Shown: positions 33,976 through 42,505, numbered from the stretch's first letter. The stretch: 64,000 bases of DNA from PALSA-1006 sp041660815 (GCA_041660815.1 JBAZVN010000014.1:32681-96680); one strand, 5' to 3'. Made by a program: numbers and translations. Notes: generated by a model not told the origin, from the sequence alone.

Positions 33976-34206
33976 ATGAAAAACAGATTCGCCAGCGCTT
34001 TGCGCACAATTGCCAATCAAATCGACCCGCCCAAGATACCGAAGGTATGTGCCTGCGGAAATGAGTGGTGCAACGGAATTCAGTATCGACCGATTTACTC
34101 CCGCAATTTTGTGCCGTGCCCGCTTCTGGCTTCGGCACCGAGTTCTGTAAGGATTGCGGGCAAAAGCACTGGGGCGATCTTCTCTCCAGCGGCTGAGGCT
34201 AACTGA
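33976..34206 (+). CDS. phage early protein with Cys clusters, possibly frameshifted
   Basis: 76 aa as read. N-terminal FASALRTIANQIDPPK and CACGNEWCNGIQ look genuine, but the C-terminus is unlike a folded protein. Another frame from about 34120 reads GFGTEFCKDCGQKHWGDLL, which would complete a Cys-rich zinc-binding module. A one-base error or a real frameshift could join them. Low confidence in the C-terminal half. Confidence 0.45.
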   Translation: MKNRFASALRTIANQIDPPKIPKVCACGNEWCNGIQYRPIYSRNFVPCPLLASAPSSVRIAGKSTGAIFSPAAEAN

Positions 34207-34214
34207 TATGACTA

Positions 34215-34517
34215 CTAATGAGACTTGTCCGAATCCACCCTCCCTGATAGCACGTTGGAAATTAGAGTTTGAAGAGCTGGATCGTTTAAATCGTTCCGAG
34301 CCTTCAGTGCGGCAATTTTCCGCGCAGACTGCATTAGGCGATCTCGCCATTCGTTCGGCCCATGGGTTTTTTGTAGCGCCTCTTCGCCAGCCAGAATATT
34401 CTGGAAGGTTTTCACTGGGTCGCTGGTTTCGGAAATGGTTCCTGTGATGATAGCCAGGCTTTCTTCCATCGCGCAGACGAGTGATTCGAGTTCTTTGAGT
34501 AGCTCTTCGTTGTTCAT
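34215..34517 (-). CDS. acidic helical phage protein, minus strand
   Basis: 100 aa from the ATG at 34517. NNEELLKELESLVCAMEESLAIITG and DRLMQSARKIAALKARNDL are typical of a soluble helical protein. It lies opposite the early rightward genes, and a competing plus ORF covers the same DNA (34208-34447) but loses coding character after its first 40 codons. The weak GGGAATG before the start is the only ribosome-binding hint. Confidence 0.45.
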   Translation of the reverse strand: MNNEELLKELESLVCAMEESLAIITGTISETSDPVKTFQNILAGEEALQKTHGPNEWRDRLMQSARKIAALKARNDLNDPALQTLISNVLSGRVDSDKSH

Positions 34518-34629
34518 GGGCATTCCCTTTGTGTGTGCTGATGTGTGGAAACAAAAGCATATCACACTGGGGATTGCCTTCTCTTCTTCCTCCTCCCGTC
34601 TGGAAGCGTGCATCCCTGCACGTACTCAG

Positions 34630-34662
34630 CCACCTGGCATTACGCTGGGTGGTATTTTTTTT
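34630..34662 (+). terminator. intrinsic terminator after the early rightward genes
   Basis: The stem CCACC...GGTGG, extended by a GGC/GCT part, is followed by a run of eight T (34655-34662). It would stop rightward transcription from the cro promoter before the CII-like gene, unless antiterminated. The 232 bp from 34518 to 34749 hold no other gene I can support. Confidence 0.75.
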
Positions 34663-34749
34663 GAAGGGTGGGAAGGCTGAAGTTTTCATGATTTAAACAA
34701 TAACGGATTGCAATCAACACTAAAACAATAAACAAACGGGAGAATTATT

Positions 34750-35271
34750 GTGACATTACCAATCAATGAGGCGACAGTTCTGGGTTCTCTGTACGGGGCG
34801 GTTAAACGTTATCCGGGCAAGGTTAAAGCGCTGGCGATGGATATGGATGTGCCGGAATCAACGCTGTATGCCCGCCTGCGCGGCACAGAGGGTTATCCGA
34901 TGGCTTATGGTGCGGAGGTGGATGAGATTCTAGATTTTCTGCGCGATCAGAATGTAAAGGGCTGGGAAAAAACCATTCATGTGTTTTGTCACCGGCATGA
35001 TCACCTTGCAATCCCCATTCCACGCGCGTTAAAAGACGGATCGCATGATGGGCTTAGGCAAGTTAGCCAAATGATGAATGAGGTTGCCGAAATCGCGAAA
35101 GCATTATCCGATGGTGTGGATGAGCACGGCGACAGAGGAAGTGAAATAACCACCGACGAAATGAAACGCATTGATGCGGCCTGCCAAGAGGCGATGGAAA
35201 AAATAGCAGAGACACTGGAATTTTATCGTGCGCGCCATTTGTCAGCTAAGAAAAATGGGCTGGTTAAATGA
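34750..35271 (+). CDS. phage regulatory protein, CII-like (CP76 family)
   Basis: 173 aa, GTG start with GGGAGAA upstream. VKRYPGKVKALAMDMDVPESTLYARLRG is the helix-turn-helix opening of the CP76/CII family of phage regulators, and the length fits. A helical end follows (EITTDEMKRIDAACQEAMEKIAE). It likely controls lysogeny or replication genes. It starts an overlapping run of four genes leading to the primase. Confidence 0.75.
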   Translation: MTLPINEATVLGSLYGAVKRYPGKVKALAMDMDVPESTLYARLRGTEGYPMAYGAEVDEILDFLRDQNVKGWEKTIHVFCHRHDHLAIPIPRALKDGSHDGLRQVSQMMNEVAEIAKALSDGVDEHGDRGSEITTDEMKRIDAACQEAMEKIAETLEFYRARHLSAKKNGLVK

Positions 35272-35507
35272 TAGCTATGAAGTCCATCGAATCTTATCCG
35301 CTTCCGCCTGAATATCCGTTTCCGCCCGGCTTAGTATGGGCGGCAATCAAAGACGGTAAGCTGGTCAATATGGCTTACATGAAAGCGCCGGAAGGTGTCA
35401 GTTATGGCTTCTATCGCCAGCAAATGCGCGGCGGTTTAGCGAAAGAGGGAAAGGTGATGTCCGGCGAGGTGCGCGGCAATTGTTTTTACCCGAGAGTAGA
35501 AAAATGA
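35268..35507 (+). CDS. small phage early protein
   Basis: 79 aa, start overlapping the upstream stop (ATGA). Pro-rich opening (YPLPPEYPFPPGLVWAA). I do not recognise the family. Coupling to both neighbours supports real expression. Confidence 0.55.
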   Translation: MIAMKSIESYPLPPEYPFPPGLVWAAIKDGKLVNMAYMKAPEGVSYGFYRQQMRGGLAKEGKVMSGEVRGNCFYPRVEK

Positions 35508-35764
35508 CTGAAGCGCTTTTGATGCCCGCGCAGCAATGCGCCTTATGCGACAAAGATGCCGGAGTTTATGATTTTGATCGGGTGTGCTGCGTAGCGCGGT
35601 TTGTGTGCAGCATCCCGATCAAGGCATTGCGCAAGGGCTGGATGGAACGATTCAAAGCGCAAAATGGCGCGGGCGCACATACGCTGCTTGAGTGCGCTGT
35701 AAAGGCGCGCTGGGCACTTAAAAAAGGTTCCGGCGATATGAAAGAGAGCAATGGGGCCAACTAA
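35504..35764 (+). CDS. small Cys-containing phage protein
   Basis: 86 aa from the ATG at 35504, overlapping the upstream stop. CALCDKDAGVYDFDRVCCVARFVC suggests a metal-binding module. It ends inside the start of the primase gene (14-nt overlap). Function unknown. Confidence 0.55.
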   Translation: MTEALLMPAQQCALCDKDAGVYDFDRVCCVARFVCSIPIKALRKGWMERFKAQNGAGAHTLLECAVKARWALKKGSGDMKESNGAN

Positions 35765-37874
35765 AAAGCAGTCGCTCTGGTCGCCCATCGTGCCCGTCAC
35801 GCCTGATGCGCCTGCAGCCCGATTACGTCACGGAACACGCGGCGATCCGTTGCGCACGTTTGAGTACCGCAATCAAGAAAATCAGTTACTGGGTTATACC
35901 GCGCGCTTCATGACTTCATCCGGCGAAGCGGTGCATTTGCCGTTGACCTGGTGCAAAGACCTTACCGCAACTGATATCGATTATCTACTGGCTTGGCGCT
36001 GGATTCAGTTCCCTCGATTTCGTCCGCTGTATGGTTTAGAGCAACTGTCGGAAGATTCGCCCCAGACAGAGTGGCATGTGATTGTATTCGACGAGAACGA
36101 GGCGGAAGCGGCTAAAAAACTAATACCGTGGGCGGCGTGTTTTTCATGGCCGGGCGGAATCCGAAAAATTGATGAAGTGGATTGGTCGCCTTTGCGCGGC
36201 TTGACTAATATTTTCATTTGGCCAACCCTGACGCAGGATCGTATCAAGGTTCGACGCGATGAAGACGCGATCGGAGAAATTCTGCCGCGCGATAAACAAT
36301 CGGGTTGGCGTGCCGCGCTAAAAATTGAAAAAATTCTGCTCGGTTTTGGCTGCAAAATTAAAGGCATTGTTGATCCGTTTTTCACCGCAGATATTCCCAA
36401 TAGAATTGACTTTCCCGCCGGATTCGGAGCGGCCATGGCGGACCTGCAAAAGTGGGACGAAAACAGTACCGATGATTTTTTATACAAATACGGCCACGGT
36501 GGATTAGGGACGGAGCTACAGCAGTGCTTGCGAAAAAAACAAGGGCATACCGAGCACGCCGATCCGCTTCCAGAATCGCGTGAGCCGGAACTCGCGCCAA
36601 CCGGCGCGGCATGGGAACTTCGATTGCTCAGGAAAAACGGGGAGTTGATTGCGTGCCTGGCGAACGTCCACGACATTTTAGCAAACGCGCCGGAATGGCA
36701 GGGGGTGATTGCTTTTAATCAATTTGAGATGCGCGTAGTTAAGCTTAAGCCGCCACCGTATCACGGCGGCACAACGGGAGAATGGGATTCAACCGATGAC
36801 ACTTGTACCGCGATGGAATTATCGCGCGTCTTTAAGTTCACACCCTCTTCAGCGCTTGTGCTAGAGGCCGTTGAAGTGATCGCGCGCAGAAATGGATTTC
36901 ATCCGGTGCGACTCTGGCTGCGCGGGCTAAAGTGGGATGGCGTCCCCCGGCTAAATGATTGGATGGTGGATTGTTTCGGTATCCCAAAAACAGATTATTC
37001 ATCGCGCGTTTCGCGATGGTTTCCCATCGGCATGGTTGCGCGCGTAATGAGCGAGGAGCTATGGAAAGGCGCGGGCATGTACCCGGGCGTGAAGTTTGAC
37101 TATTGCCTGGTGCTTGAAGGAACTCAGGGGCGCATGAAAAGCACCGCGCTATCGGTACTTGGCGGAGAGTGGTTCGGCGATACCGATATAAATTTGGATA
37201 ATAAAGATTCAATGTCCGCGATTCGCGGGAAGTGGCTCTATGAATTTCAGGAATTGGGATCACTAGCCAAGCACGAGGCCAGCAAGCAAAAGAGTTTTAT
37301 CTCGCGGATGATCGATGAGTTTCGTCCGGTGTACGGTCGGCGTGAAATCCGCATTCCCCGGCAAGGCGTTTTTGCGGGAACAACAAACGATTGGGAGTGG
37401 AATAAAGACCCGACGGGAGGGCGGCGTTTTTGGCCGGTAATGATAGAGCACGATATTAATATCAAGGGGTTGCGTGAAATCCGCGATCAATTGTTTGCGG
37501 AAGCAATGGTGTGCTTTGAGGCGGGTGAAAAATTCTGGCCAGACTCAAAAGAACAGCGTGAAATTTTTGATCCGGAACAACTAAAACGCGAGCAACAGGA
37601 CTCGTTGATTGACGCCTTGCACGACTGGGTATATCAGCAAGTCAATAATTTCTCAATTGCCTCCGCCGCCATTGACGGATTAAAGATGGATGCGTCGAAA
37701 TTGACGCGAGATTTACAAACGCGCATCGGGATTTCGTTGCGCAAGTTGGGCTGTGAAAGAGTTGAAAAACGCAACGGTATGATTCGCTACTGGTATAAGC
37801 CGCCACAGAAAACGGCCACGTCGAATAGCAACATACCTGCGCTTAAAAAGGACGATGACGATGAGCCATTTTAG
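35751..37874 (+). CDS. VirE-type primase/helicase
   Basis: 707 aa. The C-terminal half is a VirE-family ATPase: LEGTQGRMKSTALSVLGG (Walker A GTQGRMKST), WFGDTDINLDNKDSM, KWLYEFQELGSL (acidic Walker B), and TTNDWEWNKDPTGGRRFWPV with the Arg finger. The N-terminal ~250 residues include WHVIVFDENEAEAAKKL, compatible with a toprim-like priming part. A winged-helix tail follows. It is the likely replication initiator/helicase of the phage. A partial paralogue is at 31044-31346. Confidence 0.85.
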   Translation: MGPTKKQSLWSPIVPVTPDAPAARLRHGTRGDPLRTFEYRNQENQLLGYTARFMTSSGEAVHLPLTWCKDLTATDIDYLLAWRWIQFPRFRPLYGLEQLSEDSPQTEWHVIVFDENEAEAAKKLIPWAACFSWPGGIRKIDEVDWSPLRGLTNIFIWPTLTQDRIKVRRDEDAIGEILPRDKQSGWRAALKIEKILLGFGCKIKGIVDPFFTADIPNRIDFPAGFGAAMADLQKWDENSTDDFLYKYGHGGLGTELQQCLRKKQGHTEHADPLPESREPELAPTGAAWELRLLRKNGELIACLANVHDILANAPEWQGVIAFNQFEMRVVKLKPPPYHGGTTGEWDSTDDTCTAMELSRVFKFTPSSALVLEAVEVIARRNGFHPVRLWLRGLKWDGVPRLNDWMVDCFGIPKTDYSSRVSRWFPIGMVARVMSEELWKGAGMYPGVKFDYCLVLEGTQGRMKSTALSVLGGEWFGDTDINLDNKDSMSAIRGKWLYEFQELGSLAKHEASKQKSFISRMIDEFRPVYGRREIRIPRQGVFAGTTNDWEWNKDPTGGRRFWPVMIEHDINIKGLREIRDQLFAEAMVCFEAGEKFWPDSKEQREIFDPEQLKREQQDSLIDALHDWVYQQVNNFSIASAAIDGLKMDASKLTRDLQTRIGISLRKLGCERVEKRNGMIRYWYKPPQKTATSNSNIPALKKDDDDEPF

Positions 37875-38121
37875 TCCAGAGGTTAGGAAGGTTGGGCAGA
37901 GGTTGGGAAGGCTACAGCCCGCGCCATTACTGGAGGTTCCTAACCTTCCTAACCTTCCCAACCTATCTCCTCACGAGCATGCAGGCGCACACCCGCGCAT
38001 ATACGCGCGCGCAGGTGACTCAATTTACGTTAGGAAGGTTAGGAAGGTTAGGAACCGCCAATGTTTGCAAGGCTTCCAAGCTTCCCAACCTCTGCCTAAC
38101 CTCGGGAAGGTTGGGAAATGA
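37861..38121 (+). CDS. questionable ORF spanning the repeat region
   Basis: 86 aa from ATG 37861 through the GGAAGGTT repeats, ending at 38121. It begins MSHFSPEVRKVGQRLGRL. The rest is low-complexity text produced by the repeats (PNLPNLPNL, KVRKVRK). Other frames are also open here, so coding is doubtful. Confidence 0.25.
   Translation: MSHFSPEVRKVGQRLGRLQPAPLLEVPNLPNLPNLSPHEHAGAHPRIYARAGDSIYVRKVRKVRNRQCLQGFQASQPLPNLGKVGK
37882..38117. repeat. GGAAGGTT direct/inverted repeats, candidate origin region
   Basis: Many copies of TTAGGAAGGTT and GGAAGGTTGGG in direct orientation (near 37884, 37905, 38029-38052 in tandem, 38104) and inverted AACCTTCC (near 37940-37965, 38080-38100). These surround an AC/GC-rich stretch at 37980-38020. 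It lies directly after the VirE-type primase gene, where an iteron origin or primase target would be expected. Function inferred. Confidence 0.6.
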
Positions 38122-38732
38122 TGAACAATACGATCAACATCCGCAACAACTTCCCTAAGGTGGCGGCGCGCCTTGATCGGCTGGCAGTAGATGTTGGTAA
38201 CAGGGCCATGGTGCGCGCACTCAACACGACGGTCACGCAAGGCAAGACGCAGATGGCACGCAAGATTAGTCAGGAGTACCGCATGTCGGTCGGCAAGGCA
38301 AGGGATAGGCTGGAAGTAGATAGGGCTTCAACCAAAGGTGGAGCACTACGGTTCGAGGCAACACTTAAGGCTACTCGCGCAGGGAAAGGTAGATCGATGA
38401 ACTTGATCGCGTTTGTTACTGGCAGCAAGGTGAGTAAGGCCTCGGCAAAGCGTCAAGCCAATACCGCACTGGCCGGGCAGTTGCAGTTTCAGATCAAGCG
38501 CGGCGGAGGTAAGAAGGTGATTACAGGCGCATTCATCGGCAACGATGGACGCACGGTATTCATCCGCACCGGCAAAGGCCGCTTACCGATCAAGGCACTC
38601 AACACAATTGACATACCGCAGATGTTCAACACGCGTCGGATCAACAGTGTTGTACGCGAGGTAATGATCAAGAACTTTAGTGCCAACTTTAATCGAGAAC
38701 TAAACGTAATACTTAAGGGGTTCATACGATGA
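38118..38732 (+). CDS. minor tail protein, gpZ-like
   Basis: 204 aa. Basic protein with the GPZ-family start (FPKVAARLDRLAVDVGNRAMVRALNTTVTQGKTQMARKI text), RLEVDRAS and AFVTGSK. It resembles lambda gpZ, which acts in tail-end completion. It is placed before terminase rather than among the tail genes. It overlaps the next small gene by 4 nt. Confidence 0.75.
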   Translation: MMNNTINIRNNFPKVAARLDRLAVDVGNRAMVRALNTTVTQGKTQMARKISQEYRMSVGKARDRLEVDRASTKGGALRFEATLKATRAGKGRSMNLIAFVTGSKVSKASAKRQANTALAGQLQFQIKRGGGKKVITGAFIGNDGRTVFIRTGKGRLPIKALNTIDIPQMFNTRRINSVVREVMIKNFSANFNRELNVILKGFIR

Positions 38733-38851
38733 TCGCCTATCAGCAAGTAGTTGCTCTTGCACTTTCAAAGGTACTCCCTAGGCTAAACCACACACGGCGC
38801 GAAACGATCCCGGATTTTCGCCAGTTCTGTGATGCTAGGGGAGGTAAGTAA
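38729..38851 (+). CDS. tiny protein between gpZ-like and terminase small subunit
   Basis: 40 aa (MIAYQQVVALALSKVLPRLN at its start), overlapping the gpZ stop by ATGA. It ends GGK just before the terminase small subunit start. GGGGAGG within its last codons is the ribosome-binding site for that gene. Function unknown. Confidence 0.45.
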   Translation: MIAYQQVVALALSKVLPRLNHTRRETIPDFRQFCDARGGK

Positions 38852-38852
38852 G

Positions 38853-39320
38853 TTGCGCATCATAGGGCAAGAGATTATCGCATCGGTCTTTGGTGTTGCT
38901 CCAAAGACCATCGTCGAGTGGCAAGAGCAGGGGTTTCCGGTCGCGGTGCGCGGCGGCCCCGGCGTGGCGAGCGAGTATGAGACAGAAGCCTGCGTTGCAT
39001 GGATGGTTGATCGCGAGGTAAAGAAGGTTCAAACGGAGAGACCGCAGGATCGGTTGGCGCGGGTGCAGGCGGACAAGATCGAGATGGAGAACGCTGAGAA
39101 GCGCCAGCAACTAATCCCCGCCGAGCAACTTGAGCCGAAATTAAAGGCCGCGTTCGTGTCAGCGCGCGAGCGCTTGCTGGAGGCCGCATCGCGTTTGGCG
39201 CGCGAACTTCCTGCGGATACGCGTGAACGTGAGGAGATGCTGCAAGTTGAATTCGAAGCTTTCCTGCATCGGCTTGCCGACTGGGCGCATGCCGATCAAG
39301 ACGTAGAGGATGATGCCTGA
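38853..39320 (+). CDS. terminase small subunit (Nu1-like)
   Basis: 155 aa from a TTG at 38853 with GGGGAGG at good spacing (the ATG at 38829 sits upstream of that site). IASVFGVAPKTIVEWQEQGFPV is a winged-helix DNA-binding opening as in Nu1. A helical dimerisation part follows (RLARVQADKIEMENAEKRQQLIP). It recognises phage DNA for packaging. It overlaps the large subunit by one base. Confidence 0.85.
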   Translation: MRIIGQEIIASVFGVAPKTIVEWQEQGFPVAVRGGPGVASEYETEACVAWMVDREVKKVQTERPQDRLARVQADKIEMENAEKRQQLIPAEQLEPKLKAAFVSARERLLEAASRLARELPADTREREEMLQVEFEAFLHRLADWAHADQDVEDDA

Positions 39321-41548
39321 TGCAGACATCTGCACTTCCAGTTGTAGTTCATAAAACCGCCGCCCTTGGTGCTACAGGTTGGGCAGATGCATCGCTCGAT
39401 GCGATGCTCGGGCGTGTGTTTGCGCAACTGCGTCCGCGTCCACCTCTTACAATAATTCAGTGGGTCGAAAAATACCGCCGATTGTCTCCGGAAGAAAATC
39501 CGGATTTTGCTGGCCCGTTCAGCCTGAACAACATCCCGGTTTTACGGGGAGCCCTTGCGGCTTGCGGGCAAAAGGGAATGCAGCGCGTCATCGCACAAAA
39601 GCCTGCGCAGATCGCTTGGACGGCAGGCGTGGTCTGCTCGGTAATGGGCTATCACACTCACTGGAAGCCGTGTGTACAAGTGGCGATGTTTCCGCGTGAG
39701 AAGTCAGCCAAGGATTTTGATGCCGAGAAATTTGCGCCGATGGTGCGCGCCACGCCCGTGCTGAATAAACGCATCCGGCTCAAAAGCCGTAGCGATGGCA
39801 ATAGCCAGACGCGCAAGCATTACCCCGGCGGCCTGCTGAAGTTCGTCGGTTCGAACTCCATTGCTGACGTGAAATCAACCAGCGCCAAGGTGCGCTATGT
39901 TGAAGAGCCGGATGACGCGAACAAGGATGTGAAGGGGCAGGGTAATTCGATTACCGCGCTACGTGAGCGCGGCAAGACCATCCGCGATAACTTTGAACTT
40001 ATCGGCGGCACGCCGACCGCTAAGGGTGCGAGCGAAATTGAAAAAGAAATGCGCACCACAGACCAGCGCCGCTTCCTGGTCGATTGCCATCATTGCGGAG
40101 AGCGCCACGAAGTCGAATGGGAACACGTCACGATTCCCGGATTTAGCCTCTCTCCGGAACAATTATCCGACCCAGAAATCAACACAAAGTACCCTGCCCG
40201 CGAAGTCTATGGTAGAGCGCGGCATGAGGATGCCTACTATGCCTGCCCGCACTGCGGTGGAATTTGGAGCGATGAAGAGCGCATCGCCAACATCCGCCGT
40301 GCCGCTTCGGTGCCACCGCTTTACGGCTGGGAGCCAACAGCAGAAGCTACCGATGCCGGGTTCTACATGAACGAATTGCAAAGCATTTTCGAGGGTTCCT
40401 ATGTCGCGGTGTTAGCCGAAAAGTTTCTGCGCGCCCAGCATCTGATGGATCAAGGAGACCCCACCGAGATGGTCGTGTTTTACAACGCCACGCGAGGTAT
40501 GTGCTGGGAGTACAAGGGCGAGCTACCGGAAGAAGAAGAACTGCGCACCCGTGCTGAGAAGTACTCCGAATGGAGCACACCGATGGGCGGCATCGTACCG
40601 TTGATCTTTGCGGACGTGCAGCACGACCGCCTTGCCGTCACCGTCTGGGTGGTGGGGCGCGGCGAAGAAATGTGGCTAGCCTACTGGGGCGAACTCTACG
40701 GCCAGACCGTTGTCGCGCACCAGGGTGCATGGGTTGAACTTGAACAACTGCTCACGCGCACCGTGCGTCATGCCAGCGGCGCGGCGCTGCCCATCGCTGC
40801 ATGCGGCATCGATTGCGGTGACGGACAGACATCGGATGCCGCCTACTCATTTGTGCGCAAGCACAACCGCCATGGCCGCCCGGTGCTGGCCACAAAAGGC
40901 GCGTCCGACGATGAAGGCCGCGTTGAAATTTGGACACCGCCAAAAGCCATCGACCCTAACCACCGCAGTACCAAGGCCAGCAAATACGGTGTCCAAATAC
41001 ACATCATCGGCGCGGCTAAAGCTAAAGATTTAATCCTCGGCTGGGCGACAGAGAGCGGGCGCGTGCGCCTTGCCGGCAACGGTGCAGGCCGCATGCACTG
41101 GTACGAGAACGTCCGCGCCGACTTCTATGAGCAGCTGCTGTCCGAAATAAAAGTGCCGATGCGCCACAACCCCAAGCGCCGCAAGTGGAAGGCGCGCACG
41201 GATCGCCGCAACGAAGCGCTCGACTGCACGGTTGGCGCGCTCTACCTTTCGCGCCACCTGCGCCTGCACCTGCGCCGCCCCGGCCATTGGGACATCGAGG
41301 ATCTACGACTGCGGCAGGGCACGCTGCTGATCGGCGAAGCGCCCACACCTGTAGTGGTGCAGGAAGAGACGAGTGAGGCCGTGCCGGTGCAGACGCCTGC
41401 AACCGAGACGGAACAGATAGCACCGCCGCCAAAGCCGGTTGCTGCAGCAGCGCCGGAACCAATTAAAGAAAAGCCGCGAGTCAAAAAAGCGGCAACACCC
41501 AAGAGCAGTTTTGCAAAATCGGAGTGGTCGCAAAGGGGGTTCAAGTGA
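39320..41548 (+). CDS. terminase large subunit (GpA family)
   Basis: 742 aa, the length of GpA-type motors with ATPase then nuclease domains. AQKPAQIAWTAGVVC lies at the degenerate Walker A position of GpA proteins. VDCHHCGERHEVEW plus YYACPHCGGIWSDEERI form a zinc-binding insertion. The nuclease part holds ADVQHDRLAVTVWVVG and GIDCGDGQTSDAAYSF. The Ala/Pro/Lys-rich tail is species-specific. It packages DNA into proheads. Confidence 0.92.
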   Translation: MQTSALPVVVHKTAALGATGWADASLDAMLGRVFAQLRPRPPLTIIQWVEKYRRLSPEENPDFAGPFSLNNIPVLRGALAACGQKGMQRVIAQKPAQIAWTAGVVCSVMGYHTHWKPCVQVAMFPREKSAKDFDAEKFAPMVRATPVLNKRIRLKSRSDGNSQTRKHYPGGLLKFVGSNSIADVKSTSAKVRYVEEPDDANKDVKGQGNSITALRERGKTIRDNFELIGGTPTAKGASEIEKEMRTTDQRRFLVDCHHCGERHEVEWEHVTIPGFSLSPEQLSDPEINTKYPAREVYGRARHEDAYYACPHCGGIWSDEERIANIRRAASVPPLYGWEPTAEATDAGFYMNELQSIFEGSYVAVLAEKFLRAQHLMDQGDPTEMVVFYNATRGMCWEYKGELPEEEELRTRAEKYSEWSTPMGGIVPLIFADVQHDRLAVTVWVVGRGEEMWLAYWGELYGQTVVAHQGAWVELEQLLTRTVRHASGAALPIAACGIDCGDGQTSDAAYSFVRKHNRHGRPVLATKGASDDEGRVEIWTPPKAIDPNHRSTKASKYGVQIHIIGAAKAKDLILGWATESGRVRLAGNGAGRMHWYENVRADFYEQLLSEIKVPMRHNPKRRKWKARTDRRNEALDCTVGALYLSRHLRLHLRRPGHWDIEDLRLRQGTLLIGEAPTPVVVQEETSEAVPVQTPATETEQIAPPPKPVAAAAPEPIKEKPRVKKAATPKSSFAKSEWSQRGFK

Positions 41549-41799
41549 ACGATGAAACACCGTTGGTATTCATGAAATGCACACTGCTGGAGATGGGATT
41601 CTCCGAAGAGATCGCGATCGATTTCACCCGCCGAATCTCGCGCCAGTTTGGCGGGGGGCCAATCTACATCCACAAAGTTGAAAGCACTGAACGTCGGGAA
41701 AATGTGCTACGCCAGTTCAACGGTCGCAACCGTAAAGAAATCTGCGCAGAACACGGGCTGAGCAAGGCACAGTTTTATCGGATATTAAAAGGTAGCTGA
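41545..41799 (+). CDS. Mor-like transcription activator
   Basis: 84 aa from a GTG at 41545 that overlaps the terminase stop. A beta-strand dimer part with FGGGPIYIHK, then the helix-turn-helix FNGRNRKEICAEHGLSKAQFYRIL, as in the Mor/C activators of Mu. It may drive late or moron transcription from within the packaging cluster. Family by motif, role inferred. Confidence 0.75.
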   Translation: MNDETPLVFMKCTLLEMGFSEEIAIDFTRRISRQFGGGPIYIHKVESTERRENVLRQFNGRNRKEICAEHGLSKAQFYRILKGS

Positions 41800-41854
41800 T
41801 TTATCGGACAGCATCCACCCGAGTAAGTGGGTGCATATTAGAAAGGTAAGCATA

Positions 41855-42151
41855 ATGAATATAATGAAACACTTGGACTTATTGGGCATGCGCGTTGAGG
41901 ATCGTGTAACAGGATTTAAAGGTGTAGTGTCAACCGTATCGTTTGATCTATACGGCTGCATTCAAGCGGTTATAAATCCTGGTACTAATGCGGATGGGAA
42001 GCTGCAAGATTCGCAATGGTTTGATGTTAATCGGCTCAAGGTAACGGACTTGACGCCGGTAATGGAGAGGCCGAAATTCGAGTGGTCTCCGCAGGCAATT
42101 GCAGCAGGCGAAAAAGGTTCTGCAGAGAAACCATTGAATTGCAAAGTATAG
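41855..42151 (+). CDS. phage protein of unknown function
   Basis: 98 aa from ATG 41855 with AAGGTAAG upstream. LLGMRVEDRVTGFKGVVSTVSFDLYGCIQAVINP reads as a small beta-barrel (SH3-like) with a proline-rich end. Seen in this position between terminase and portal in phages as I remember. Followed by a hairpin. Confidence 0.55.
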   Translation: MNIMKHLDLLGMRVEDRVTGFKGVVSTVSFDLYGCIQAVINPGTNADGKLQDSQWFDVNRLKVTDLTPVMERPKFEWSPQAIAAGEKGSAEKPLNCKV

Positions 42152-42165
42152 CTAATAAAAAAATA

Positions 42166-42192
42166 GTCTCATTTTTTATCTGTAAATGAGAC
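42166..42192 (-). terminator. hairpin copy 1 (leftward intrinsic terminator shape)
   Basis: GTCTCATTT pairs with AAATGAGAC (42166-42174, 42184-42192). Read on the minus strand it is followed by TATTTTTTT, as a terminator would be. On the plus strand no T-run follows. A near-identical copy is at 44092-44118. Confidence 0.6.
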
Positions 42193-42238
42193 TGTAGCAT
42201 CAGTAAATTCAGCGAACCAATTAATAAGGGTTCGCCGA

Positions 42239-42502
42239 ATGACCACTGCTACCGACATGCTCGCTAAATATTTAGCTGCCGAACTCGCCGTACTGGAAGG
42301 AAAGGATGTGAGTTTCGGCGACCGCCGTTTGGGCATGGTTGATTTGCCTGATATTCGCGCTGGCCGCAAAGAGTGGGAAAGCCGCGTCGCGCAGGAATCC
42401 ATGTCCACCAGCCGCGTGCAGCAGATTGGCGGGCTGGAAGTTAAGGTCGCCAACTTCAACCAGGAACCGCACAGCGGTTATCCGTTCAACCGGAACTGCT
42501 GA
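42239..42502 (+). CDS. head-tail joining protein, gpW-like
   Basis: 87 aa. Helical start MLAKYLAAELAVLEGKDVSFGDRRL, then DLPDIRAGRKEWESRV. Size, position before the portal, and the GKxVxFGxRxL pattern fit the gpW family, which seals the portal/neck. It begins 87 bp after the preceding gene with the first hairpin in between. Confidence 0.8.
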   Translation: MTTATDMLAKYLAAELAVLEGKDVSFGDRRLGMVDLPDIRAGRKEWESRVAQESMSTSRVQQIGGLEVKVANFNQEPHSGYPFNRNC

Positions 42503-42505
42503 CCA

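Noticed and set aside
34208..34447. plus-strand ORF with a plausible first 40 residues
   Set aside because: Coding character is lost in the second half, where the opposite strand reads as a better protein; kept only as an observation.
33352..34689. 445-codon minus-strand ORF
   Set aside because: It runs antisense through cro, the early genes and the terminator, is Arg/Ser-rich and has no family-like motif; a shadow.
36005..36676. 223-codon minus-strand ORF
   Set aside because: Antisense to the VirE-type primase, Ser/Arg-rich, no motif.
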